Source of the DNA: Commensalibacter communis
GTDB taxonomy: Bacteria > Pseudomonadota > Alphaproteobacteria > Acetobacterales > Acetobacteraceae
Reading direction: 5' to 3'
Assembly (NCBI RefSeq): GCF_947179015.1
Contig: NZ_CAMXCM010000008.1
Span: 1 to 64,000 of the forward strand
DNA: 64,000 nt
Both the position numbers and the translations under genes were made by a program. Below are positions 1 to 8,085 of the stretch, one piece after another. Under the pieces are notes generated by a model. The model ran no database searches. It was given only the letters and a program-made list of their open reading frames with translations, and had not been told where the DNA came from. How positions within the stretch are numbered: the stretch's first letter is position 1; each line of letters opens with the position of its first letter.

Positions 1-33
1 TTAATCTCTGAATAATATTCATACAGTATAAGT

Positions 34-63
34 GCTTGGCTCTATTTTACAATAGAGCCAAGC
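34..63. terminator. Stem-loop terminator downstream of the first inositol dehydrogenase
   Basis: A perfect 13-bp inverted repeat (GCTTGGCTCTATT at 34-46, complement at 51-63) with a TTAC loop. On the + strand it runs into CCCCCTTTTC, so it may also end a + strand gene lying left of the window. On the minus strand it lies about 50 bases past the stop of the dehydrogenase gene but lacks a strong U tract. Confidence 0.7.
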
Positions 64-110
64 CCCCTTTTCATATAATATAAAATATAACCAAAAAATT
101 AATCTGAAAT

Positions 111-1115
111 TTAAATCTCAGCTAAACGAATCACACGGTTTTCAAGAATAGAGCGGCTTGCTGCTTCTGCAAGTATTAATGCCTGTTTACCATCTTCAAA
201 ACTGACTTCTGGCTTTTTCCCTTGCTCAACAGCATCTACAAAAACACTAATTTCGTTATTAAATGCTTCGCCATAACGATCAATAAAAAAATTCATCAAA
301 GCTGGTTTTTGATCTGTAAAATGTTCATTATACAAACGCATATTGTTCATCGGATGATTTTCGGAAATAGCCATTCCTTTAGACCCAAAAGCCTCTACAC
401 GTTGGTCATATCCGTATACTGCACGGCGTGAATTATTAATGATGCATTGTTTTCCAGAAGCTGTTTTCATGACAATAGTTACTGTATCATAGTCATGACA
501 ACGTTCCATTAAAGCGCTATTAACAAGACGAGAACCTGTTGCAGAAATTTCTGTAATATTTTCCCCAAGGATAAAACGTGCCATATCAAAATCATGAATG
601 GTCATATCACGCAAAATACCGCCTGATACTTCGATGTAAGCATCAGGTGCCATGTCTGGATCACGTGAAGTAATAATCACTTGGTGTACATCTCCAATAG
701 CTCCTGCTTCGATGGATTTTCTCACAGCACGATGACCTTTATCAAACCTTCGGACAAATCCAAGCATAATTGGAATATCAGTACCTTTAATTTTTTGTTC
801 GCAAGCTTTTACACGATCCAAAGATAAATCAATAGGTTTTTCACAAAAAATGGCCTTTTTAGCCGCAACAGCTTGTTCAATTAAATCAGCGTGGGTGGCA
901 GTCGAAGTCGCAATTAAAACGGCGTCTACTGCAGAAGAGGAAAACACATCACCCACAGATTGGAATTGTTTAACATAATGTTTGCCAGCAACTTCTTGTG
1001 CAGCTGCAATATTAACATCGAATACACCTGCTAGCTTTGCTTTGGGATGAGCGACAATATTATCAACATGCATACGGCCGATACGACCTGTGCCAAGGAC
1101 AGCAATATTTAGCAT
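111..1115 (-). CDS. iolG: Inositol 2-dehydrogenase, Gfo/Idh/MocA family
   Basis: The 334-residue protein is a NAD(P)-dependent oxidoreductase that would oxidise myo-inositol to scyllo-inosose, the first step of inositol catabolism, in the cytoplasm. The N-terminus carries the Rossmann motif GTGRIG (residues 8-13). The family motif CEKPIDLS lies near residue 91, where the lysine is catalytic. The C-terminal half holds the expected HD pair in MTIHDFDMARF near residue 172. Length is normal for the family. It resembles the proteobacterial IdhA/IolG subtype more than the Bacillus type encoded at 1901-2935. It is divergent from the tautomerase gene and followed by a hairpin at 34-63. Family assignment is certain; inositol as substrate is inferred from sequence feel and from the surrounding iol genes. 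Confidence 0.85.
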   Translation of the reverse strand: MLNIAVLGTGRIGRMHVDNIVAHPKAKLAGVFDVNIAAAQEVAGKHYVKQFQSVGDVFSSSAVDAVLIATSTATHADLIEQAVAAKKAIFCEKPIDLSLDRVKACEQKIKGTDIPIMLGFVRRFDKGHRAVRKSIEAGAIGDVHQVIITSRDPDMAPDAYIEVSGGILRDMTIHDFDMARFILGENITEISATGSRLVNSALMERCHDYDTVTIVMKTASGKQCIINNSRRAVYGYDQRVEAFGSKGMAISENHPMNNMRLYNEHFTDQKPALMNFFIDRYGEAFNNEISVFVDAVEQGKKPEVSFEDGKQALILAEAASRSILENRVIRLAEI

Positions 1116-1450
1116 TGGATTTTCTTTCGTTGATTAAATCGGTATTAAATACTTTCCTAAAATAGAAAAATATTTTTAAATTTACGATCTATTATAATTT
1201 TTAGATAATGAAAATTATGTGAATAATGATCTTCTTTTTGATAGTTATTATGCTCAAGAATAATCAATTTACATAAATAATTCAGATCATTAGTAGGTCT
1301 TTTAAGTAACTGCCTAAAATTTAATTGTATCAATTAAATTTTGCAATCACGTACAATTTATTAAAAATGAAAAATTTTTTCTATTTTGAGTAAGATATAT
1401 ATTTTATATTTACTATTCGTTATATTTCATTAAACTCAAAAGGGTTAAAA
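1116..1450. promoter_or_regulatory. Divergent promoter region between iolG and the tautomerase gene
   Basis: No gene is seen in these 335 very AT-rich bases. Two A/T palindromic stretches stand out: TAGAAAAATATTTTTAAA at 1163-1180 and TGAAAAATTTTTTCTA at 1368-1383. Both resemble the perfect 16-bp palindrome in front of the iolC/permease pair at 5792-5807, so they are candidate operators for a shared regulator. No convincing -35/-10 pair was fixed by eye. Confidence 0.4.
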
Positions 1451-1840
1451 ATGCCTCTTATTCGTATTGATGTTGTCGAAGGTAGAAACCAGCAAGAATT
1501 GAATATGTTAAAAGAAACAATTCATCGTGCAATGGTGATTGCTTTTGAAGTTCCTGAACGAGATAGATATCAAATTTTAACACAGCATAAACCTGGATTT
1601 CTAGTTGCCGAAGATACAGGATTGGATATTCCAAGAACTGATAAATTCGTTTTAATCCAAATGATTTCCAGACCTAGATCCGCTGAACAAAAAAAGAAAT
1701 TCTACAGTCTTGTTTGCCAGTTATTAAAAGAAAATTGTGGAATTGAAGCCTCTGATGTGATGACGAGTATTGTTGTGAATAGCGACGAAGATTGGTCTTT
1801 TGGATTAGGAAGAGCCCAGTTTTTAGAGGGTGATTTATAA
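1451..1840 (+). CDS. Tautomerase-family protein (4-oxalocrotonate tautomerase/MSAD superfamily)
   Basis: The 129-residue protein begins Met-Pro-Leu-Ile-Arg-Ile, which puts a proline at position 2 to become the N-terminal catalytic base after Met removal, the hallmark of the superfamily. At about 130 residues it is the longer, fused-beta-alpha-beta type (Tautomerase_2-like). Its substrate is unknown. It is the first gene of a + strand pair with the inositol dehydrogenase at 1901, and lies inside the iol region. It may therefore tautomerise a keto or enol intermediate such as an inosose, but this is only inference. The start ATG at 1451 follows a purine-rich AAAAGGG. Confidence 0.8.
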   Translation: MPLIRIDVVEGRNQQELNMLKETIHRAMVIAFEVPERDRYQILTQHKPGFLVAEDTGLDIPRTDKFVLIQMISRPRSAEQKKKFYSLVCQLLKENCGIEASDVMTSIVVNSDEDWSFGLGRAQFLEGDL

Positions 1841-1900
1841 GCGCCTTCTTAAAAAACAAACAAACCGTAATTTACGCGTAACCTTATAAGGAGATTGACG

Positions 1901-2935
1901 ATGAATACGACAAACCAACATGATAAAAAGTTAAGAATTGGTGTGATTGGGACTGGTGCTATTGGTGTCGATCATATTCGAAGATGTACACATACATTAT
2001 CTGGTGCGGAAATCGTCGCCGTAAGTGATGTAAACATAGATAACGCAAAGAAGGCTGTTACTCCACATAACCCCAATGCCAAAGCCTATGAATCGGGTCA
2101 TGATGTGATTAATGCAGAGAATGTCGATGCAGTCATGGTTACTTCTTGGGGGCCAACGCATGCCGAATATGTTTTATCCGCAATTAAAGCTGGAAAATTT
2201 GTATTTTGTGAAAAACCATTAGCAACAACAATCGAAGATTGTGACAAAATTATTCAAGCTGAACAAGCGCATGGTAGTCGTTTGGTGCAGGTAGGATTTA
2301 TGCGTCCCTACGACAAAGACTATCGTGCATTGCGAAAAATGATTGTTGATGGTGCTATTGGCACGCCTTTGATGGTTCATGCGGCACATCGTAATCAAAA
2401 TGTCGGGGAAAACTATGTGACGAGTATGGCAATTTTCGACACATTGATTCACGAACTTGATGTATTAAGATGGTTATTAGATGATGATTATATTTCTGCA
2501 CAAGTTATTTTCCCTCGTCAAACAAGCCATACACACGCCAAATTACGCGATCCTCAAATCGTTCTATTAGAAACAAAATCTGGCGTTCGTATCGATGTAG
2601 AAGTCTTTGTTAACTGTCAATATGGATATGATATTCAATGTTCTGTTGTGGGTGAAAAGGGAATTGTTAGTTTACCAGATCCTGCTGCGGTTGCATTGCG
2701 TTCTGATGCAAAATTATGCACTCCAATTTTAACAGATTGGAAAGAGCGTTTTATTGATGCGTATGATATCGAAATCCAAGAATTTATCGATGGATGTAAA
2801 ACTGGCAAAATTAAAGGCCCGAGCTCTTGGAATGGATATGTTGCTGCGGTTGCTGCCGAAGCTTGTGTCAAAGCACAAGAAACACAAGCAATAGAAGCAA
2901 TTTCAATTCCAGAACGACCCGCAATGTATAAATAA
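1901..2935 (+). CDS. iolG: Inositol 2-dehydrogenase (Bacillus-type IolG)
   Basis: NAD-dependent oxidation of myo-inositol (and possibly D-chiro-inositol) to the inosose. It matches the Bacillus subtilis IolG pattern over its full length: [13 protein letters not shown] at the N-terminus, [23 protein letters not shown] with the catalytic Lys, [12 protein letters not shown], and [17 protein letters not shown] with the catalytic Asp/His region. An upstream in-frame TTG at 1895 lies one base from the Shine-Dalgarno AAGGAG (1888-1893) and cannot be used. The ATG at 1901 has a 7-base spacing and gives 344 residues. This is the second inositol dehydrogenase in the window and is quite unlike the one at 111-1115. 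A strong hairpin with a T run follows the gene. Confidence 0.9.
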   Translation: MNTTNQHDKKLRIGVIGTGAIGVDHIRRCTHTLSGAEIVAVSDVNIDNAKKAVTPHNPNAKAYESGHDVINAENVDAVMVTSWGPTHAEYVLSAIKAGKFVFCEKPLATTIEDCDKIIQAEQAHGSRLVQVGFMRPYDKDYRALRKMIVDGAIGTPLMVHAAHRNQNVGENYVTSMAIFDTLIHELDVLRWLLDDDYISAQVIFPRQTSHTHAKLRDPQIVLLETKSGVRIDVEVFVNCQYGYDIQCSVVGEKGIVSLPDPAAVALRSDAKLCTPILTDWKERFIDAYDIEIQEFIDGCKTGKIKGPSSWNGYVAAVAAEACVKAQETQAIEAISIPERPAMYK

Positions 2936-3007
2936 CTAATTCAACTTAAAATTTGACTTATTTATCTTCTAACTATTAGATGCACATAAAAGTATATTTA
3001 AGGATCC

Positions 3008-3061
3008 AATGAACAGTTTAATAACCATCAATCTATAAAAATGGTTTTAAAATTGTTCATT
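3008..3061 (+). terminator. Rho-independent terminator after the second iolG
   Basis: Arms at 3008-3028 and 3041-3061 pair over 21 bases with three mismatches around a 12-base loop. A run of six Ts follows at about 3064-3069. It sits about 70 bases downstream of the stop at 2935. Confidence 0.7.
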
Positions 3062-3220
3062 GATTTTTTAGGATATTGTTGAAACTATTAAGATTATTAT
3101 TAATGTTGATGCCAGACAGTCTGCATAGTGAATGACGACATAATAACTTATTAAACAAATCACACACATGTCACGTTCAAAATTATATAATATTAAATTT
3201 AGTCAGGATATTTGTTAATA

Positions 3221-4045
3221 TCAATTATTGAATGCACGAATGGCATTCACTGACTTTTTTAACTGTTGTTCTAAAATCTCTTTGAAACCTTCTCCTTTAT
3301 TCGTATTGAATGGATCTGGCCCTGGTGCAGCAATTTCGAGAATAATCGGTCCCTGATATTGAATATCATTTAATGCTATCATTTGCGATGTAAAATCAGT
3401 ATGCCCTTCACCGATAGCACCACGATTAGAATCTGCAGCATGATAAAGGCCAATATATTCTCCGGCTTCCCGTAAAGAAGCCGCCGGATTAGCCTCTTCT
3501 ATATTCATATGATAGGCATCTGCAAGCAATCTTAAATTGGGGGATTTTACATGTTCGATCAAATTAAGACCTTCTCTTAATGTACGAACTTGATGGCTTT
3601 CATACCGATTTAATACTTCAAAAACAATTTCTGTATTAACCTGTCGCGCCATGTTACAAATTTGTTTTATACTTTCGACAAGAAGATTATTTTCCTCCTC
3701 TTGGTTACTAACTGGTCGTATACGTTGTACTAATCCATGACAAGAAATTAATGGAGGGCTAGGCGTTTGATTTATTTTCAATACCCAATCAATTAATTGC
3801 TTATAATAATCAACAGCGTCTTGTCGAATAATCCGATCAGGATGGGAAATATCAGCATCACCAGGAGTAATAGAAAATATTTGCAATCCTTGATCTGCAA
3901 ATATTTTACCAGCTTGCACAGGATCAATCGAGTGAATATTCCCATGTAATTCAACACCATTTAATCCAATGTCTTTTACACGGCGTGCAGTTTCTTCAAT
4001 CGGTTCATTGTCAAAAATCCACGTACAACATCCAATATTACGCAT
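3221..4045 (-). CDS. Sugar phosphate isomerase/epimerase-family TIM barrel, IolI- or ketose-3-epimerase-like
   Basis: The 274-residue protein belongs to the xylose-isomerase-like TIM-barrel (AP endonuclease 2) family. Metal-binding residues are visible: Glu in FEVLNRYESH near residue 143, Asp-x-x-His in DAYHMNIEE near 178, His in YHAADSNRG near 201, and a late Glu in LEIAAPGPDP near 237. The EVLNRYE and AYHMNIEE motifs are typical of D-tagatose/D-psicose 3-epimerases. IolI, 2-keto-myo-inositol isomerase, shares the fold. Placement between inositol dehydrogenase and permease genes favours inosose isomerisation. It lies upstream of nothing on its own strand except the permease, from which it is separated by a hairpin at 4093-4129. 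Confidence 0.75.
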   Translation of the reverse strand: MRNIGCCTWIFDNEPIEETARRVKDIGLNGVELHGNIHSIDPVQAGKIFADQGLQIFSITPGDADISHPDRIIRQDAVDYYKQLIDWVLKINQTPSPPLISCHGLVQRIRPVSNQEEENNLLVESIKQICNMARQVNTEIVFEVLNRYESHQVRTLREGLNLIEHVKSPNLRLLADAYHMNIEEANPAASLREAGEYIGLYHAADSNRGAIGEGHTDFTSQMIALNDIQYQGPIILEIAAPGPDPFNTNKGEGFKEILEQQLKKSVNAIRAFNN

Positions 4046-4092
4046 ATTAGCCTCTTATTTTAAAACTGATTTGAAATTGATGATGGAATCAT

Positions 4093-4129
4093 ATTGCCTC
4101 CACCCTGTTAAAAACAGGGTGAAGGCAAT
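4093..4129 (-). terminator. Hairpin between the permease and epimerase genes
   Basis: Arms ATTGCCTCCACCCTGTT (4093-4109) and its complement (4113-4129) pair with a single mismatch around a tiny A-rich loop. It follows the permease stop by about 16 bases on the minus strand. No clear T run follows, so it could instead partly separate or stabilise the two transcripts. Confidence 0.55.
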
Positions 4130-4144
4130 ATAAATAAGTTACTT

Positions 4145-5614
4145 TTATAATGCTTTGACAGGAATCTGATTTCTCATTTGTTTTTTATTTTTACGATCCA
4201 ACCAAATTTGTTGTATTTCTTCCAAACTACGTCCTTTGGTTTCTGGAACAAAGAAGATCACAAAGAAAGTTCCTAAAACCCCCATGATTCCGTAGATAAT
4301 AAATGGAAAACCATGATTGAACACCGCATTCAAAGAAGCATTGCCATCCATTATTTTAAAGGACCAAGAAACAAATAAATTCACTGTCCATTCGATAAAA
4401 ACAGCTAAGCTCATTGCTCGGCCTTTAATGGCTGTTGGAAATAATTCTGCCAATAAAACCCAAGCCATTGGCCCCCATGAAATTGAAAAGCTGGCACAGT
4501 AAAAAAGAATCATAAAGACAGCAATCATACTGTTTAACTTAAACATAAAAGTTGCAGCCAGCCCCAGCATAGCTATCGCTTGTAAAATACTACCAACGAT
4601 TAACAATGGCTTTCTACCAACTTTATCAACCATTTTCATGGCAATTAAACAGAAAATTACAGTGACTACCCCAACAAAAATTGTTTGGAATAATGCACCT
4701 CTTTCGCCAAAACCCATATTTTTGAACATTTCTGGAGCGTAATACATAACTGCATTAATTCCAACTAATTGTTGGAAAGCAGCAACCCCAATCCCCACAA
4801 GAACTGCAGCTGCACCAAATTGAAATAAAGATCCCAATTCGATATTTTTATTAAGGCTGCTTTTGATTTCCGCAGCGGTTTGATGAGCCTCATTTGGATG
4901 GAAAATATTATGCAACACTTTTAATGCATCTTCGTCACGATTTTTTAACATCAACCAACGAGGCGTTTCAACCGCAGGAACCAATAACAATAAAAAGATA
5001 AAGGCTGGAATAATTTCCGAAACAAGCATAATTCTCCAGCCTGTTGTCATCAACCAATCATGATCTCCAAGGCTAGCAATAAACCAGTTTACGAAATAAA
5101 CGCCTGCTTGACCACTTACAATCGCAATCTGATAATAGATAATCAAGCTACCCCTAATTGTTGCAGGGGCGATTTCAGAAATATACATAGGCGCTAATGT
5201 TGATGCAATACCCACCCCAATACCGCAAATAATACGATAAAATATAAAAGAACACACAATAGCCACAGGATCATGCAAAGGATATATAATGCCATATTCA
5301 GGCCAAGCTGAACCCACTGCTGAAATCACAAAAAGAATAGCTGATATAAACAACCCTCTTTTACGACCCACAAAATCTGCAACAAATCCACTGATGATAC
5401 TACCAAGCATACATCCGACAAGTGCGCTAGCAATAACAAACCCAGAAATAAAATCTTCCCAATTATTCGTAAGATTTAATGGTCTAACCAATTGATGGTC
5501 AATCGATGCCACAGCACCAGAAATAACAGAGGTGTCATATCCAAATAATAACCCCCCCAATGCTGCAACCAAAGTTGTTTTTGTAATAAAATTTCTTTTT
5601 GTTGAATCAGACAT
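4145..5614 (-). CDS. MFS sugar-porter permease, probable inositol/H+ symporter
   Basis: A 489-residue inner-membrane transporter with about 12 hydrophobic segments and clear sugar-porter signatures: GGLLFGYDTSVISG near residue 16, GRKRG in the loop after TM2, PAxIRG near TM4-5, PETPRW-like VETPRWLM near residue 217, QQLVGINAVMYYAPE in TM7, DKVGRKP, and the C-terminal VPETKGRSLEEI. The overall pattern is close to Escherichia coli XylE, a xylose/H+ symporter. The iol neighbourhood makes myo-inositol (IolT-like) the likelier cargo, but substrate cannot be told from sequence alone. It is divergent from iolC with a 536-base regulatory gap holding a perfect palindrome. Confidence 0.85.
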   Translation of the reverse strand: MSDSTKRNFITKTTLVAALGGLLFGYDTSVISGAVASIDHQLVRPLNLTNNWEDFISGFVIASALVGCMLGSIISGFVADFVGRKRGLFISAILFVISAVGSAWPEYGIIYPLHDPVAIVCSFIFYRIICGIGVGIASTLAPMYISEIAPATIRGSLIIYYQIAIVSGQAGVYFVNWFIASLGDHDWLMTTGWRIMLVSEIIPAFIFLLLLVPAVETPRWLMLKNRDEDALKVLHNIFHPNEAHQTAAEIKSSLNKNIELGSLFQFGAAAVLVGIGVAAFQQLVGINAVMYYAPEMFKNMGFGERGALFQTIFVGVVTVIFCLIAMKMVDKVGRKPLLIVGSILQAIAMLGLAATFMFKLNSMIAVFMILFYCASFSISWGPMAWVLLAELFPTAIKGRAMSLAVFIEWTVNLFVSWSFKIMDGNASLNAVFNHGFPFIIYGIMGVLGTFFVIFFVPETKGRSLEEIQQIWLDRKNKKQMRNQIPVKAL

Positions 5615-6150
5615 AGATCTTTACTCTTTCATCTAGAAATATTCCTTAAAACTTTAAAAGAATATTTTTAATCCTGATAAAAAGGTCATTAATTAACCTT
5701 AACCAAAAAGCAATTTGCAACCTTATTGAATCTTATCTTTACCTAAAATAATTTCAAACTATGAAGAAAACCGCACCCACTTACTTGATTATAGAAAAAT
5801 TTTTCTACAAATCGCGATATATTGTAATTATTATATAAAATTTGAATTTTCTTAATAAACTTTTTGTGTGTTTATTGCTGAAATTATATATTTTTGAAAA
5901 AATATTTCTAAAAATTTATATAAATCCGCAGTTTTGTAACATTTTCCAATAGCAACAATCCAATAATAACTTTTTCTTGAACAGAAAAACCATCTAATTT
6001 TAATTTGAATAGCAATCACAAGACTGTGAAACATAACCGTTCACATCTTTTTTATTATTCAAATATAGCGGTATATCGTAAATTTAAAATTATTTTTCTA
6101 TATTTGCGAAAAAATAGAATTTTTTTATTATTATTGTTGGAGAATACTTC
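5615..6150. promoter_or_regulatory. Divergent control region between the inositol permease and iolC
   Basis: A 536-base AT-rich gap without a convincing gene. It contains the perfect 16-bp palindrome TAGAAAAATTTTTCTA at 5792-5807. Near iolC a looser inverted pair, TTCTAT (6096-6101) and ATAGAA (6114-6119), is separated by 12 bases. Similar sequences occur in the other iol intergenic region at 1163 and 1368. These fit operators for a dimeric repressor such as the RpiR-type regulator at 15340, but binding is inferred only. A Shine-Dalgarno GGAGA precedes iolC. Confidence 0.45.
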
Positions 6151-8055
6151 ATGACCAATGGCGAACTGGATATTATCACAATAGGAAGATCTTCTATTGA
6201 TCTTTATTCTCAACAAATTGGCTGTCGTTTAGAAGATACTTCGTCTTTTAATAAAGCTGTTGGCGGATGCCCAGCCAATATTGCCATTGGTACTGCTCGT
6301 TTAGGATTGAAATCTGGTGTCATCACCCGTGTCGGAAATGATCATTTTGGACATTTTATTATCCAACAAATGCAACGTGAAGGCGTCAATACAAAAGGAA
6401 TTCATCAAGATCCTGAACGATTAACGGCTCTGGCCATTCTGGGCATCAGAGATTCCGAACAATTTCCTTTGTTATTTTACAGAACTGATTGTGCGGATGC
6501 GGCTTTATCAGAAGAAGATATTCATGAGGATTTTATTAAAACAGCCAAAGCTATCGTTGTAACAGGAACGCATTTCGCCAAAGAAAACAGCGAAAAAGCA
6601 CAACGTAAAGCAATGAAGCTAATCCATGCTCATGGTGGAAAAGTCGTCATTGATATTGATTACCGACCTAATCTGTGGGGGGTTGCATCAATTGGTGATG
6701 GTGAAGCGCGCTATGTCCGTTCAAAAGAAGTCACTGAAAAATTATTGTCGATTATACCTGAATGTGATTTGATTGTCGGAACAGAAGAAGAACTTCATAT
6801 TGCCAGCGGTTATGAAGATACTATTCAAGCCATTCGTCATATTCGTAAAATTGCCCCAAAAGCAACGATTGTTTGTAAACGTGGTCCTATCGGCTGTGTT
6901 GTCTTTGATGGTAACATTCCAGAATCTTTGGATCAAGGAATCAAAGGAAAAGGCTTTAAAGTTACCGTTTGTAACACGCTTGGAGCTGGCGATGCGTTTA
7001 TGTCTGGTTTCTTAAGAGGCTGGTTAAAAAACGAACCCATCAATATTTGTTGTACTTATGCGAATGCCTGTGGGGCGTTTGCCGTTTCTCGTTTACTTTG
7101 TTCCCCAGAATATCCAACGTTTGTTGAGCTAACACATTTTTTAAACCAAAACAGTCATGATCATTCTATTCAGCAAGATCAAATGCTGACCCATTTACAT
7201 CAAGCAACCACTCGTCCAGCCCAAGCAACACCTATTATGGCATTAGCATGCGATCATCGCTTACAATTAGAAGAAATGGTTGATGAATATGGCGTTTCTC
7301 GGGACAAAATTAGTGAGTTTAAAATCTTAACCATCAAAGCAGCCGCCTTGGTTGCCAAAGGTCGACCTGGATTTGGAACCTTTATGGATGGTCGCTATGG
7401 TCAAGAAGCATTATTTTTGGCATCCCATGAAAATCTATGGATTTCTCGCCCCATTGAATATCCAGGTTCGCGTCCACTTGATTTTGATGGCAAAGGCAGC
7501 CTAGGGGCACAATTATTGTCATGGCCAGCGCAACATACCGTTAAATGTCTTTGCTTTTATCACCCAGATGATCCTGTCGAATTAAAAAATAAGCAAATCA
7601 GGGAGCTGGAACGCGCCTATGATGCCTGCCAACGCTTACAACGTGAATTATTAATTGAAATTATTGCAGGCAAAAATGGCCCATTAGACAGCCAAACTAT
7701 TGCAACGGCTTTACAACAACTTTACGACGCAGGCCTTAAACCAGCATGGTGGAAATTAGAGCCACAACAAGATCAAGCCGCATGGAAAGCCATCAATAAC
7801 GTAATTAAACATAATGATCCATTTTGTCGTGGTGTTGTTGTCCTTGGGCTGGATGCCCCTCTGGAAACTATTACGCAAGCTTTTCAAGCAGCTGCACAAA
7901 TCTCGTATGTCAAAGGGTTTGCAGTTGGGCGTACAATTTTTGGAGAGCCTGCACGTCAATGGTTTACAAAACAAATTAATGATGATGAAGCTATTCAAAA
8001 AATGGCTGATACTTTCCAACAACTCGTTGATGCTTGGCAAAAAGCAGCTCAATAA
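6151..8055 (+). CDS. iolC: IolC: 5-dehydro-2-deoxygluconokinase fused to a DUF2090 aldolase-like domain
   Basis: A 634-residue two-domain enzyme. Residues about 8-330 are a PfkB-family sugar kinase, with GRSSIDLYSQQIG at the start, NKAVGGCPANIAIGTARLG near 34, and the ATP-site/catalytic motif NTLGAGDAFMSGF near 275 with Asp as base. It would phosphorylate 5-dehydro-2-deoxygluconate. Residues about 345-630 match DUF2090, a class I/II aldolase-like fold found fused to proteobacterial IolC. It probably supplies the IolJ step, cleavage to malonate semialdehyde and dihydroxyacetone phosphate; no separate iolJ is seen. It is the first gene of the + strand operon, 30 bases before iolD. RBS GGAGA is 8 bases before ATG. 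Confidence 0.92.
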   Translation: MTNGELDIITIGRSSIDLYSQQIGCRLEDTSSFNKAVGGCPANIAIGTARLGLKSGVITRVGNDHFGHFIIQQMQREGVNTKGIHQDPERLTALAILGIRDSEQFPLLFYRTDCADAALSEEDIHEDFIKTAKAIVVTGTHFAKENSEKAQRKAMKLIHAHGGKVVIDIDYRPNLWGVASIGDGEARYVRSKEVTEKLLSIIPECDLIVGTEEELHIASGYEDTIQAIRHIRKIAPKATIVCKRGPIGCVVFDGNIPESLDQGIKGKGFKVTVCNTLGAGDAFMSGFLRGWLKNEPINICCTYANACGAFAVSRLLCSPEYPTFVELTHFLNQNSHDHSIQQDQMLTHLHQATTRPAQATPIMALACDHRLQLEEMVDEYGVSRDKISEFKILTIKAAALVAKGRPGFGTFMDGRYGQEALFLASHENLWISRPIEYPGSRPLDFDGKGSLGAQLLSWPAQHTVKCLCFYHPDDPVELKNKQIRELERAYDACQRLQRELLIEIIAGKNGPLDSQTIATALQQLYDAGLKPAWWKLEPQQDQAAWKAINNVIKHNDPFCRGVVVLGLDAPLETITQAFQAAAQISYVKGFAVGRTIFGEPARQWFTKQINDDEAIQKMADTFQQLVDAWQKAAQ

Positions 8056-8085
8056 TATTCCCCAGACAGGTTAAGGAGAACAATA

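Noticed and set aside
1895-1900. TTG start for the second iolG
   Set aside because: It lies one base after the Shine-Dalgarno AAGGAG; ATG at 1901 is correctly spaced.
5852-6034. 60-residue minus-strand frame in the permease/iolC gap
   Set aside because: Low-complexity AT-driven composition, no ribosome site, overlaps the control region.
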